Positions 1 to 6,847 of a stretch of 25,340 nucleotides of DNA are shown here, in pieces. The stretch lies in the NCBI GenBank assembly GCA_026417195.1, contig JAOADS010000008.1, forward strand, positions 1 through 25,340. The letters run 5' to 3'. The notes beneath the pieces are model-generated. The model saw nothing but the letters and a program-made list of their open reading frames with translations, ran no database searches and had not been told where the DNA came from. Position numbers and translations under genes: made by a program. Source of the stretch: Ignavibacteria bacterium (GTDB lineage Bacteria; Bacteroidota; Ignavibacteria; Tepidaquicellales; OLB5). Every line of letters begins with the position of its first letter. Position 1 is the stretch's first letter.

Positions 1-207
1 ACCTACAACTCTTGCTGATTTCTTATAGGGTCTGCCAGGCTGAAGTCCTAATTCATTCATGCCGTAAAGAACCCTTCTGTGAACCGGTTTCAGACCGTCT
101 CGCACATCAGGCAGTGCACGAGACACTATCACACTCATTGAATAATCAAGATAGGAACTTTGCATTTCCTCTTCTATGTTAACCGGTATAATCTTTTCGT
201 TCGCCAT
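1..207 (-). CDS. gyrA: DNA gyrase subunit A, N-terminal fragment
   Basis: The first 69 codons of the catalytic subunit of DNA gyrase, which cuts and rejoins DNA to introduce negative supercoils with GyrB. The gene runs off the left edge of the window. The start ATG is at 207-205 on the minus strand. The visible protein carries the hallmark opening of the family: an EEEMQSSYLDYSMSVIVSRA segment at residues 12-31, then ALPDVRDGLKPVHRR at 31-45 and LYGMNELG at 47-54. The catalytic tyrosine lies further downstream and is outside the window. ParC shares this N-terminal pattern; gyrase A is the more likely call because the DYSMSVIVSRALPDVRDGLKPVHRR form is typical of GyrA, but ParC cannot be fully excluded from 69 residues. 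Confidence 0.93.
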   Translation of the reverse strand, partial: MANEKIIPVNIEEEMQSSYLDYSMSVIVSRALPDVRDGLKPVHRRVLYGMNELGLQPGRPYKKSARVVG

Positions 208-352
208 TTTATTTCATTTTAAAATTAGACTAAAAAACTTGTTTGCTGATGTATTTAATTCATTATAAATTCTGTACTGCAATGAAGCTGGGGACTTAAA
301 AAATGAATCCTTTTTATCAAATGAAAGAATTATTGAAGAAGTGAATTTGAAT

Positions 353-370
353 TAATTTTGAACAAAATTA
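353..370. promoter_or_regulatory. Palindromic TAnnTTTG pair between pnp and gyrA
   Basis: TAATTTTG (353-360, plus) and its inverted copy CAAAATTA (363-370) are separated by two bases. On the minus strand, which serves gyrA, the element fits the Bacteroidota -7 consensus TAnnTTTG. An ATTG lies 20 nt upstream on that strand (394-391), where a -33 TTTG would be expected. Transcription would start near 360 and leave a leader of about 150 nt before gyrA. This is a pattern match in AT-rich DNA only. The rest of the 208-384 gap shows nothing else I can support. Confidence 0.3.
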
Positions 371-384
371 GCTAAAATTGCAAT

Positions 385-1131
385 TTATTTCAATTCAGAT
401 AATAAAGTGTTAACCAGAGCAGGAAGCTTGGAAGATACAGTCCTTGCTACATGCAGGACGTCATTATGGTTAGCTGAATAGGAAACATTTCTTTTAAGAA
501 GATTGGTAATAATTGACAATCCGGTGGTTTTTATGCCGTAATACCTTGCTAAACTCATCTCTGGCACTGTTGACATACCTACAGCATCTGCAAAATATTT
601 CTTCAGAAAAGTAATTTCCGCCCTGGTCTCATAACTGGGTCCTGGCAGATAAGCATAAACCCCTCTGTGTAATTTTATGTTACATTTTCTGAAGGCTGAT
701 GTTAGTTCATTATCAAGATTATTTTGAATATTCCCTGAAGATTTCCTCAATAACTTTAATCTGTAATTCAGGTTTAACCAGCTACTAATTAACATCATAT
801 CACCAACATTGTAATTCTCATTAACACCTCCTGCAGCATTTGTAACAAGCAGATTCCTGCATCCTGACTCCCTCATCAGGGATATATTGGAAGTTATTTC
901 ATTAATACCATATCCTTCGTAAAAATGTTTTCGCCCTTTAAAGACAAGAACCTTTTCCCTGCCGATGTAACATAGGTAAATCTGCTTTGTATGAACTCCT
1001 GAATTATCTTCGTGAATAACTTGCTTGTTGGTTACAAATTTATCATCTAACTCTAAGCCGGAACCTAAAATCAATGATAGTTTAATGTCGTTTCCCTGAA
1101 AAAATCTCTTAAAACTTAAATCTATATTCAT
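385..1131 (-). CDS. Purine nucleoside phosphorylase (trimeric PNP/MTAP family)
   Basis: Phosphorolytic cleavage of purine nucleosides to free base and (deoxy)ribose-1-phosphate in purine salvage, in the cytoplasm. I place the start at the ATG at 1131 (248 aa). The longer reading frame to 1170 begins upstream of where a candidate -7 element (1168-1175) would place the transcript start. Visible family signatures are LILGSGLE near the N-terminus (phosphate-binding loop), GRKHFYEGY, NAAGGVNENYNVGDMM, PGPSYETRAEI, the ADAVGMSTVPE purine/ribose-binding segment, and IITN. These match trimeric PNP (PunA-like) rather than hexameric DeoD. It is slightly shorter than the usual 270 or so residues. A methylthioadenosine phosphorylase specificity cannot be ruled out from motifs. 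It lies upstream of gyrA on the same strand with a 177-nt gap, so it is probably a separate unit. Confidence 0.9.
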   Translation of the reverse strand: MNIDLSFKRFFQGNDIKLSLILGSGLELDDKFVTNKQVIHEDNSGVHTKQIYLCYIGREKVLVFKGRKHFYEGYGINEITSNISLMRESGCRNLLVTNAAGGVNENYNVGDMMLISSWLNLNYRLKLLRKSSGNIQNNLDNELTSAFRKCNIKLHRGVYAYLPGPSYETRAEITFLKKYFADAVGMSTVPEMSLARYYGIKTTGLSIITNLLKRNVSYSANHNDVLHVARTVSSKLPALVNTLLSELK

Positions 1132-1167
1132 AATATATTTTATCGTTGAAAATGAATTTATTTTCAG

Positions 1168-1175
1168 CAAATTTA
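1168..1175 (-). promoter_or_regulatory. Candidate -7 promoter element for the purine nucleoside phosphorylase gene
   Basis: The minus strand reads TAAATTTG, an exact match to the Bacteroidota -7 consensus TAnnTTTG. Transcription would start near 1165, about 34 nt before the ATG at 1131, which argues against a start at 1170. No clear -33 TTTG is found at the expected distance, so support is modest. Confidence 0.3.
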
Positions 1176-1233
1176 GTTATGTAATTTGAAACATTAGAGC
1201 CTAAAAATAAGTTTTAATAAAAAAGTTAAGCAA

Positions 1234-1719
1234 ATGGTCACAGAATCAAGTATATCAAAAGCAAAGGAATTTCTCGAAATAGCTTACCGTCTGCAAATGC
1301 AGGGTAAATATGAGGAAGCTATAAAGAATTACAATCTTTCAATTCAGTTACACCCCACAGCTGAAGCACATACTTTCCTGGGATGGGCTTACAGTTTCCT
1401 CGGTGATTACGAAAAGGCAATTGAGGAATGCAGAAAAGCAATCGAAATTGATCCGGAATACGGGAATCCTTACAACGACATCGGTTCATATCTCATAGAA
1501 CTGGGAAATCCGGACGAGGCTATAACCTGGCTCGAACTGGCACTCAAGGCCGGAAGATATGACTCTGTACATTACGCACATCTCAATTTAGGCAGGGCTT
1601 ATGAACTCAAAGGTTTATGGTTTGAGGCTCTGGAAGAATATAAGAAGGTAATTGAGATTAAACCAGACTATGAACTTGCAAAAAAACTTTATTACGCTCT
1701 GCAGGGCAAATTGAATTAA
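1234..1719 (+). CDS. Tetratricopeptide-repeat protein
   Basis: A 161-residue protein made almost entirely of TPR units, helical hairpins that mediate protein-protein contacts. Repeats are visible at roughly residues 16-48 (AYRLQMQGKYEEAIKNYN), 44-77 (AEAHTFLGWAYSFLGDYEKAIEECRKAI... DPE), 78-112 and 116-150 (LGRAYELKGLWFEALEEYKKVIEIKPD). The repeats show the A-x-x-x-G-x-Y-x-x-A pattern and the closing DP/KP. There is no signal peptide or membrane segment, so it is predicted to be cytoplasmic. It is the first gene of a closely spaced plus-strand group whose other members are exported, and it is divergent from the nucleoside phosphorylase gene. The partner is unknown. Confidence is high for the fold and low for any specific role. 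Confidence 0.88.
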   Translation: MVTESSISKAKEFLEIAYRLQMQGKYEEAIKNYNLSIQLHPTAEAHTFLGWAYSFLGDYEKAIEECRKAIEIDPEYGNPYNDIGSYLIELGNPDEAITWLELALKAGRYDSVHYAHLNLGRAYELKGLWFEALEEYKKVIEIKPDYELAKKLYYALQGKLN

Positions 1720-1736
1720 CTTCTTTGACAAGAGAA

Positions 1737-2564
1737 ATGTTCAGCAGAAAATTTTTAACATTCATTTTATCTTTCTCTCTGCTTACTGGGCTTGCCGTAT
1801 TTCAGAGTTGCGAACAATCAAACATTTTTTCAGATAAGGATGATGTTGAACTGGGTGAAGAAATTGATAAGGAGATCAAAGCAAATCCCAGAGAGTTTCC
1901 AATGCTTGAAGGACATCAGGACATCAAGGATTACGTTACGGAAATGGGCAGAACCATACTTAATTCTCCTAAAATAAAGAAAAAGAATATTTATCCCTAT
2001 AAGTTTCAGATTATAAACGATACCATAGTAAACGCATTCTGTACACCGGGCGGATACATTTACGTTTATACCGGCTTAATGAAATTCTGTGACAACGAAG
2101 CCACTCTCGCGGGAATTTTAGGACATGAGATAGCACATGCTGAAATGAGACACGTAACACAGAGACTAACTGCATATTATGGAGTAAGTGTACTGCTGGC
2201 ATTTATACTTGGGGGCAATCCCAGCCTGCTAGCAGAGATTGCGGCAAACTTATTCGTTGGACTTGCTTTTCTTAAAAATTCACGTGAAGACGAAACAGAG
2301 GCAGATTATTATTCCATACAATATCTCAGATCAACGAAATGGTACCCCGGCGGAATAACTTTCTTCTTTGATAAAATCAGGGAGGAACAAAGGAAAAAAG
2401 GCACAACACCAGGTGATCTTGACAGAATTTTGTCAACTCATCCGCTGCCGGAAGACAGAATAAAATTTGCAAACAAACAACTTGCTAAAATAAAACCTAA
2501 GCCAGACCCTACGAAAGGGCTATTTATTGATGAATACCAGAGGATAAAACAAAAATTACCCTGA
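1737..2564 (+). CDS. M48-family zinc metalloprotease, probable lipoprotein
   Basis: A 275-residue periplasmic or outer-membrane-associated metallopeptidase of the M48 (BepA/YfgC/LoiP-like) group, which in other bacteria degrades misfolded envelope proteins. I chose the ATG at 1737 over the in-frame TTG at 1725 because it opens directly on a basic, hydrophobic leader ending in FQSC (Cys25), a plausible lipobox. The HExxH zinc motif is HEIAH at residues 130-134, followed by AEMRHVTQR. The downstream ETEAD segment (near residue 184) supplies the third zinc ligand. Near the C-terminus, STHPLPEDRI is the usual M48 'HP...R' motif. The gene sits 17 nt after the TPR gene and 22 nt before the next exported protein, suggesting an envelope-maintenance operon. 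Confidence 0.9.
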   Translation: MFSRKFLTFILSFSLLTGLAVFQSCEQSNIFSDKDDVELGEEIDKEIKANPREFPMLEGHQDIKDYVTEMGRTILNSPKIKKKNIYPYKFQIINDTIVNAFCTPGGYIYVYTGLMKFCDNEATLAGILGHEIAHAEMRHVTQRLTAYYGVSVLLAFILGGNPSLLAEIAANLFVGLAFLKNSREDETEADYYSIQYLRSTKWYPGGITFFFDKIREEQRKKGTTPGDLDRILSTHPLPEDRIKFANKQLAKIKPKPDPTKGLFIDEYQRIKQKLP

Positions 2565-2586
2565 AGTTTATAAAATTAACTTTAAA

Positions 2587-3111
2587 ATGACTTTAACTCA
2601 TAAAATATTTCTCCCCTTATGGATATTTATTTCATCAACCTGTCTTACAGACGATAAAGTAATAAATGACTTTAACTATCGTTTCACGATTAAACTTCCG
2701 TCAGACTGGGAAACAAAAGATCTTAAAGAGACAGCAGACAAAGACGGCATCTCTTATTCCTTTGAAAGAAAAGACAGGAAAATGGTAATACAGTTACTAG
2801 CATTCAAGCTGTCTTCTGTAAAAAACCTTGATGATTTTATTTACAACATGGAGAAAGACATATCTCTTAACATACCGCAAAGAAGCGGAGACTATGAGGA
2901 AAAAGATTTCGGAAAGTATGACATGAAACATGCGTTGTATAAAGATAATAGATACGTTGAATCCATCTATTACTTCAGGACTAAATTACCGGATTCCCCT
3001 CATAATTACGTATATATGTTACGCTTCATATCTGAAAAGAATGATTTTAATACTGATTCAGAAAATTTAATCACAACTATATCAGCGACTTTTTCGTCAA
3101 CAGCTGAGTAA
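2587..3111 (+). CDS. Small exported protein, possibly PsbP/DcrB-like
   Basis: I do not recognise a named family with certainty. The 174-residue product starts with a hydrophobic leader that ends in SSTC (Cys19), a possible though imperfect lipobox. The mature part opens with a 'YRFTIKLPSDWETKD' segment, followed by alternating strands, an amphipathic helix (LDDFIYNMEKDI) and a final 'ENLITTISATFSS'. That order (strand, 'P..W', strands, helix, strands ending in '...I..TF') resembles PsbP/Mog1/DcrB-fold exported proteins of unknown function. The resemblance is an inference from the pattern. It lies between the M48 protease and the META-domain protein with short gaps (22 and 6 nt), so it is most likely cotranscribed and envelope-located. 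Confidence 0.75.
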   Translation: MTLTHKIFLPLWIFISSTCLTDDKVINDFNYRFTIKLPSDWETKDLKETADKDGISYSFERKDRKMVIQLLAFKLSSVKNLDDFIYNMEKDISLNIPQRSGDYEEKDFGKYDMKHALYKDNRYVESIYYFRTKLPDSPHNYVYMLRFISEKNDFNTDSENLITTISATFSSTAE

Positions 3112-3117
3112 AAAAAA

Positions 3118-3867
3118 ATGAATAAAATCTCTTTAATTTTAATCTTCACATCTTTCATATCCTTTGCACAGGACAATGATAATTTTAACTGGTTAATAGA
3201 AAAAAAATCCAAAGGAATTGATTTTACAGCTCTTGGGACTGAACCTTTCTGGAATCTGGAGATTTACTCAGATACTTTAATAAAATTCTCCAGAGCCGAT
3301 GAAGGGGAATTTCTTTTCAGAGAAATAAAAGTTTCCAGTAATGCAGACAATAATCTTAGAACATATTCTGCATTAAATCCTAAAGCTGAAATAAAAATTA
3401 CTCTCATAAAACAAAAATGCAGTGATATGATGTCAGACAGGGAGTATCCGTATAGTGTATCACTTTCACTTAGAATCGGTAAAAGTAACATTTTCAGGGA
3501 TTATAAAGGATGTGGCATTTATCCACCGGATTACAGGCTGAACGACATCTGGGTACTCCAGAAAATAAATGACAGGGAAATTCAGACAACTGGTGTCTCC
3601 CCTTACACTGAATTTAAACTTTCGGAAAACAGAATGGCAGGGACAATGGGATGCAACCGTTATTTCGGTCATTACGAAATTGAGGGGAATAAAATAACAT
3701 TCGGTGCAATAGCATCAACCATGATGTCATGTCCCGACATGTCACTCGAAAGGGAGTTTTTCAAAACCATAGAGTTGAAAACTTTTTATTTCACGATAGA
3801 CAATAAGAAACTTATCATGAAAAATGAATCTGGGGAAGAAATTCTGGTTTATAAAAAATCAGATTAA
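3118..3867 (+). CDS. Exported META-domain (HslJ-like) protein with N-terminal COG3650-like domain
   Basis: A 249-residue secreted protein with a standard signal peptide (hydrophobic stretch ending SFAQ, residues 1-18). Residues about 38-135 resemble the domain found in COG3650 proteins: an ALGTEPFWNLEIYSDTLIKF start, then KCSDMMSDREYPYSV and a closing YKGCGIYP. The two cysteines could form a disulfide. Residues about 138-249 are a META domain: LNDIWVLQKIND, then MAGTMGCNRYFGHYEIEGNKITFG and STMMSCPDMSLEREF. META-domain proteins such as HslJ are envelope proteins linked to heat-shock or novobiocin response in E. coli; the biochemical role is unknown. It is the last gene of the plus-strand envelope cluster. 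Its stop codon overlaps that of the convergent hydrolase gene inside one TTAA. Confidence 0.87.
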   Translation: MNKISLILIFTSFISFAQDNDNFNWLIEKKSKGIDFTALGTEPFWNLEIYSDTLIKFSRADEGEFLFREIKVSSNADNNLRTYSALNPKAEIKITLIKQKCSDMMSDREYPYSVSLSLRIGKSNIFRDYKGCGIYPPDYRLNDIWVLQKINDREIQTTGVSPYTEFKLSENRMAGTMGCNRYFGHYEIEGNKITFGAIASTMMSCPDMSLEREFFKTIELKTFYFTIDNKKLIMKNESGEEILVYKKSD

Positions 3868-4508
3868 TTTGAAATGAGGAAAGGGTTTGTTTTTCTTTCT
3901 CTCCCTATTGTTGTTTCCTCCATATGTCCTGGGCAGATGACGTAATTGTCTTCATAAGTAAATATTTTTTCTTGTATTGAAAGTATCAGCGTCTCAAAAT
4001 CGCCCTTCCATAGATCTGTTCTGCCTACTGATCCCCTGAAGAGCAAATCCCCTCCGAATATTATCTTGTTATTCTCGTCAACAAAACACACACTGCCCGG
4101 AGAGTGACCCGGTGTGTGGATTACTTTTAGTTGCTCTTTGCCAATTGTGATTATTATACCTTCATCTATGTACTCATCAGGCTTCGGAGGTTCAGGGAAA
4201 TTCAAACCGAACATCTTCGCCTGATCAGAAGCACTTTGCACCAGAGGTAAATCTTCATGATGCATTAAAACAGGAACATCAAAAATATCTTTTGCCCAGA
4301 GATTTCCCATGATGTGGTCAATGTGGCCATGTGTGTTAAGAATGTATTTAATGACAATTCCTGATGCTTGAATAAAATCGTAAATCTCATCTTTCTCCTC
4401 GTCATAATAAGCACCGGGATCTATAATGACACCTTCTCCGGATAATTCATCCCAATAAACATAACTATTCATCTCAAAGGGATTAACCGTGAAACATTTT
4501 CTTTTCAT
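3864..4508 (-). CDS. Metallo-beta-lactamase-fold hydrolase (glyoxalase II-like)
   Basis: A 214-residue cytoplasmic MBL-fold enzyme. Metal ligands are clear: THGHIDH at residues 59-65, TPGHSPGS (about 131-138), GGDLLF (about 151-156) and CPGH near the C-terminus. The length and motif order match the single-domain 'hydroxyacylglutathione hydrolase-like' group, which lacks the extra C-terminal helical domain of true glyoxalase II. The natural substrate is therefore uncertain; thioester hydrolysis is the usual guess. The start ATG at 4508 is followed by a typical MKRKCFTVNPFEMNSYVY opening. It is divergent from smpB, with a 59-nt shared intergenic region that holds back-to-back -7-like elements. 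Confidence 0.9.
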   Translation of the reverse strand: MKRKCFTVNPFEMNSYVYWDELSGEGVIIDPGAYYDEEKDEIYDFIQASGIVIKYILNTHGHIDHIMGNLWAKDIFDVPVLMHHEDLPLVQSASDQAKMFGLNFPEPPKPDEYIDEGIIITIGKEQLKVIHTPGHSPGSVCFVDENNKIIFGGDLLFRGSVGRTDLWKGDFETLILSIQEKIFTYEDNYVICPGHMEETTIGRERKTNPFLISN

Positions 4509-4549
4509 GTGATTTGAAGTAATGCATAGTTTTTATCACAGCTTTTAAA

Positions 4550-4565
4550 TAACTTTGCAAAATTA
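4550..4565. promoter_or_regulatory. Back-to-back -7 elements between the MBL hydrolase gene and smpB
   Basis: TAACTTTG (plus, 4550-4557) is followed directly by CAAAATTA (4558-4565), which is TAATTTTG on the minus strand. Each half matches TAnnTTTG, so one 16-bp near-palindrome could serve both divergent genes. The plus-strand site would give smpB a leader of only about 8 nt. The minus-strand site would give the hydrolase gene a leader of about 47 nt. Neither has a good TTTG at the -33 position, so this is tentative. Confidence 0.33.
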
Positions 4566-4567
4566 AA

Positions 4568-5038
4568 GTGAAAGAATCTCCTAAAACAGGCATAAGGAAA
4601 GAAACTATAATAGCATTAAACAAAAGGGCCTGGCACGATTACGAAATACTTGATAAATACGAAGCTGGAATACAGCTTAAAGGTACTGAAGTCAAATCCC
4701 TCAGACTTAAAAAGGCGTCCATAGCTGAAAGTTATGCAAGAATCAGGAAGAATGAAGTATGGCTTATCAATTCAAATATTCCCGAATACAGCAAGGGCAA
4801 CATTTACAATCACGAACCGTCAAGAGATCGGAAACTTTTACTCAGAAAGAGTGAGATAAGAAAGCTTACATCCAGACTGAAGGACAAAAGTATGACATTA
4901 ATACCGCTCAAATTATACTTTTCAGGACCTTATGCCAAGCTTGAACTCGCTCTTGCAAAAGGCAGAAAAATCTACGACAAAAGAGAAGTCATAAGGAAAG
5001 CTGAAAATCAGAAGAGATTAAAAAGGATTAAGATATGA
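4568..5038 (+). CDS. smpB: SsrA-binding protein SmpB
   Basis: Binds tmRNA and delivers it to stalled ribosomes for trans-translation. The 156-residue protein is the usual size. Diagnostic segments are ALNKRAWHDYEILDKYEAGIQLKGTEVKSLR (about residues 17-47), which is the conserved OB-fold start, followed by SYARI, 'EVWLINSNIPEYSKGNIYNHEPSRDRKLLL' and 'LIPLKLYF' before the basic tail rich in K and R (GRKIYDKRE...KRLKRIKI). The start is GTG at 4568; no ATG occurs upstream in frame, and the next internal Met would destroy the conserved core. The tail overlaps the tyrS start by 4 nt (ATGA), indicating coupled translation. Confidence 0.96.
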   Translation: MKESPKTGIRKETIIALNKRAWHDYEILDKYEAGIQLKGTEVKSLRLKKASIAESYARIRKNEVWLINSNIPEYSKGNIYNHEPSRDRKLLLRKSEIRKLTSRLKDKSMTLIPLKLYFSGPYAKLELALAKGRKIYDKREVIRKAENQKRLKRIKI

Positions 5039-6249
5039 CAACTTTCCCTTCAGTAAAAGAACAGATGGACATAATCAGGAAAAGAACTGTAGAAATTATT
5101 CCTGAAGATGAACTTGAAAAGAAACTGGAAGTTTGCGTAAAAGAGAAAAAACCTCTGAGAGTAAAGCTCGGATGCGATCCTTCAAGGCCAGATCTCCATA
5201 TAGGGCATAGTGTTGTTCTGCAGAAACTAAGAGACTTTCAGGATTTGGGACATACGGCAGTTCTGATAATCGGAGATTTTACTGCTATGATAGGAGACCC
5301 TTCGGGAAGAAATAAAACCAGACCACCTCTCACACTTGAAGAAACAAGAATTAACGGTAAGACCTATTTCGAACAGGCTTCAAAAATCCTGTCTGAAAAG
5401 AATTTGGAAATAAGATATAACTCAGAGTGGCTTGATAAAATGACATTTTCTGATGTAATCAGACTGACAAGCAAATATACAGTTTCCCAGATTCTTGAAA
5501 GGGATGATTTTGAAAAAAGAATGTCAGCAGAACAGCCCATCAGTCTTCATGAATTATTATATCCGCTATCACAAGCTATGGATTCTGTTGCAGTAAAAAG
5601 CGATGTTGAACTGGGTGGTACAGATCAGAAGTTTAATCTGCTTGTAGGCAGGGCTATTCAGGAAGCATATGGGCAATCACCACAGTGTATTATTACAACA
5701 GAACTTCTGGAAGGTACTGACGGAGTCGAAAAGATGAGCAAATCCTTAAACAATGCTATATGTTTCAACGATTCTCCAAAGGACATTTTCGGCAAAACTA
5801 TGTCAATACCGGACACACTCATACTAAAGTATTTTAAACTTACAACAACTCTGCCTGATTCCGAAATAACTAAAATAGAAAAATTACTTCAGGATCCCGA
5901 AACCAATCCACGTGATTTAAAGGTACAGCTGGGATATGAACTTGTAAAGAGATATTATGATGAACAGTCTGCCGGATTTGCAAGAGAAGAATTTGAAAAA
6001 GTCTTCTCGCGTAAAGAAATTCCCGAAGACATACCGGAATATACAATTCAGGATTCTGAGATAAAACTGGTAACTGTAATGAAAGATACAAACACTGCTG
6101 AAAGCACTTCAGAAGCAATCAGATTAATCAGGCAGGGAGCTGTTTCAATAGATGGACATAAAATAACAGATGAAAAATTTGTAATAAAAGCTGAGAAAGA
6201 TTTCATATTAAAAGTTGGTAAAAGAAAATTTGTAAAAATTAAAGTTTAA
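5035..6249 (+). CDS. tyrS: Tyrosyl-tRNA synthetase
   Basis: Class I aminoacyl-tRNA synthetase that charges tRNA-Tyr. The 404-residue protein has the HIGH motif as HIGH at residues 55-58 (in DPSRPDLHIGHSVVL) and a perfect KMSKS at 233-237. The tyrosine-pocket GGTDQKFNLLVGR lies at 194-206. Residues about 340-404 form the S4 RNA-binding domain (SEAIRLIRQGAVSIDGHKITDE). The form with a short N-terminal extension and 'GDFTAMIGDPSGRNKTRP' is the TyrZ-like bacterial subtype. It is translationally coupled to smpB by ATGA, and its last codons contain the candidate -33 element of the downstream promoter. Confidence 0.97.
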   Translation: MTTFPSVKEQMDIIRKRTVEIIPEDELEKKLEVCVKEKKPLRVKLGCDPSRPDLHIGHSVVLQKLRDFQDLGHTAVLIIGDFTAMIGDPSGRNKTRPPLTLEETRINGKTYFEQASKILSEKNLEIRYNSEWLDKMTFSDVIRLTSKYTVSQILERDDFEKRMSAEQPISLHELLYPLSQAMDSVAVKSDVELGGTDQKFNLLVGRAIQEAYGQSPQCIITTELLEGTDGVEKMSKSLNNAICFNDSPKDIFGKTMSIPDTLILKYFKLTTTLPDSEITKIEKLLQDPETNPRDLKVQLGYELVKRYYDEQSAGFAREEFEKVFSRKEIPEDIPEYTIQDSEIKLVTVMKDTNTAESTSEAIRLIRQGAVSIDGHKITDEKFVIKAEKDFILKVGKRKFVKIKV

Positions 6250-6261
6250 TTATTATATTTG
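6229..6261 (+). promoter_or_regulatory. Bacteroidota-type promoter upstream of the arginine decarboxylase gene
   Basis: TTTG (6229-6232), a 21-nt spacer and TATATTTG (6254-6261) match the Bacteroidota -33/-7 consensus (TTTG, about 19-21 nt, TAnnTTTG) in both sequence and spacing. It is the best promoter match in the window. Transcription would begin near 6264, leaving a leader of about 37 nt. The -33 box lies inside the 3' end of tyrS, so this would be an internal promoter giving the last two genes of the cluster their own transcript. Confidence 0.5.
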
Positions 6262-6289
6262 CGTGCAAAATAAAAACTAATAATTAAAC

Positions 6290-6293
6290 GGAG
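6290..6293 (+). promoter_or_regulatory. Shine-Dalgarno-like GGAG before the TTG start of the arginine decarboxylase gene
   Basis: GGAG (within ACGGAGATAAAAA) lies 7 nt before the TTG at 6301. Genes in this window mostly lack such a site, so it helps choose the TTG start; no in-frame ATG competes until residue 25. Confidence 0.45.
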
Positions 6294-6300
6294 ATAAAAA

Positions 6301-6846
6301 TTGTTTAAACCCACAAAAATCTTTTTTACCAAAGGTGTAGGCAGACATAAGGATTACCTTCAGTCTTTTGAAATGGCTTTGCGTATGGCTGGAATTGAAA
6401 AATGTAATCTTGTGTCTGTCTCTAGTATTTTCCCTGCTGGTTGCAAACGCCTCTCAAAAGAAGAAGGTCTGAAACTGCTTGAACCCGGTTCAATCACATT
6501 CTGTGTGATGGCAAGAAATGCAACGAATGAACCTAACAGACTCATAGCTTCATCAATAGGTGTCGCACTGCCCAAAGACGGAGGCCAGTATGGATATATT
6601 TCAGAGCACCATCCTTTCGGTGAAACTGAAAAGGTATCCGGCGAGTATGCTGAAGATATAGCAGCTCAGATGCTTGCAACAACGCTTGGAATAGACTTTG
6701 ATCCTGAGCAGGCATGGGATGAACGGGAACAGGTTTATAAAGCAAGCGGACAGATTTACAAGACATTCAACATAACACAGTCAGCAGAAGGAGACAGATC
6801 TGGCCTATGGACAACTGTTATAGCTGCAGCTGTTATGCTTCCTTAA
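6301..6846 (+). CDS. pdaD: Pyruvoyl-dependent arginine decarboxylase
   Basis: Decarboxylates arginine to agmatine, the first step of polyamine synthesis from arginine. It uses a covalently bound pyruvoyl group instead of pyridoxal phosphate. The 181-residue proenzyme is predicted to cleave itself between Ser41 and Ser42 in VSVSSIFP (residues 38-45), converting Ser42 to the pyruvoyl group. The result is a 41-residue beta and a 140-residue alpha chain. Other family signatures are FFTKGVGRHKDYLQSFEMAL at the N-terminus, SIGVALPKDGGQYGYISEHHPFGE, and a C-terminal 'LWTTVIAAAVMLP'. The start is TTG at 6301, preceded by a GGAG and a good promoter. The family is known from archaea and from some bacteria including Chlamydia and the Bacteroidota/Chlorobi group. 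No agmatine-using gene lies next to it here. Confidence 0.93.
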   Translation: MFKPTKIFFTKGVGRHKDYLQSFEMALRMAGIEKCNLVSVSSIFPAGCKRLSKEEGLKLLEPGSITFCVMARNATNEPNRLIASSIGVALPKDGGQYGYISEHHPFGETEKVSGEYAEDIAAQMLATTLGIDFDPEQAWDEREQVYKASGQIYKTFNITQSAEGDRSGLWTTVIAAAVMLP

Positions 6847-6847
6847 A

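Noticed and set aside
208..384. Possible small RNA or gene in the gyrA-phosphorylase gap
   Set aside because: Only AT-rich sequence, short frames and promoter-like elements are seen; no stable hairpin or terminator.
1725..1736. TTG start of the M48 protease four codons upstream
   Set aside because: The ATG at 1737 opens directly on the signal sequence; the four extra residues are not needed.
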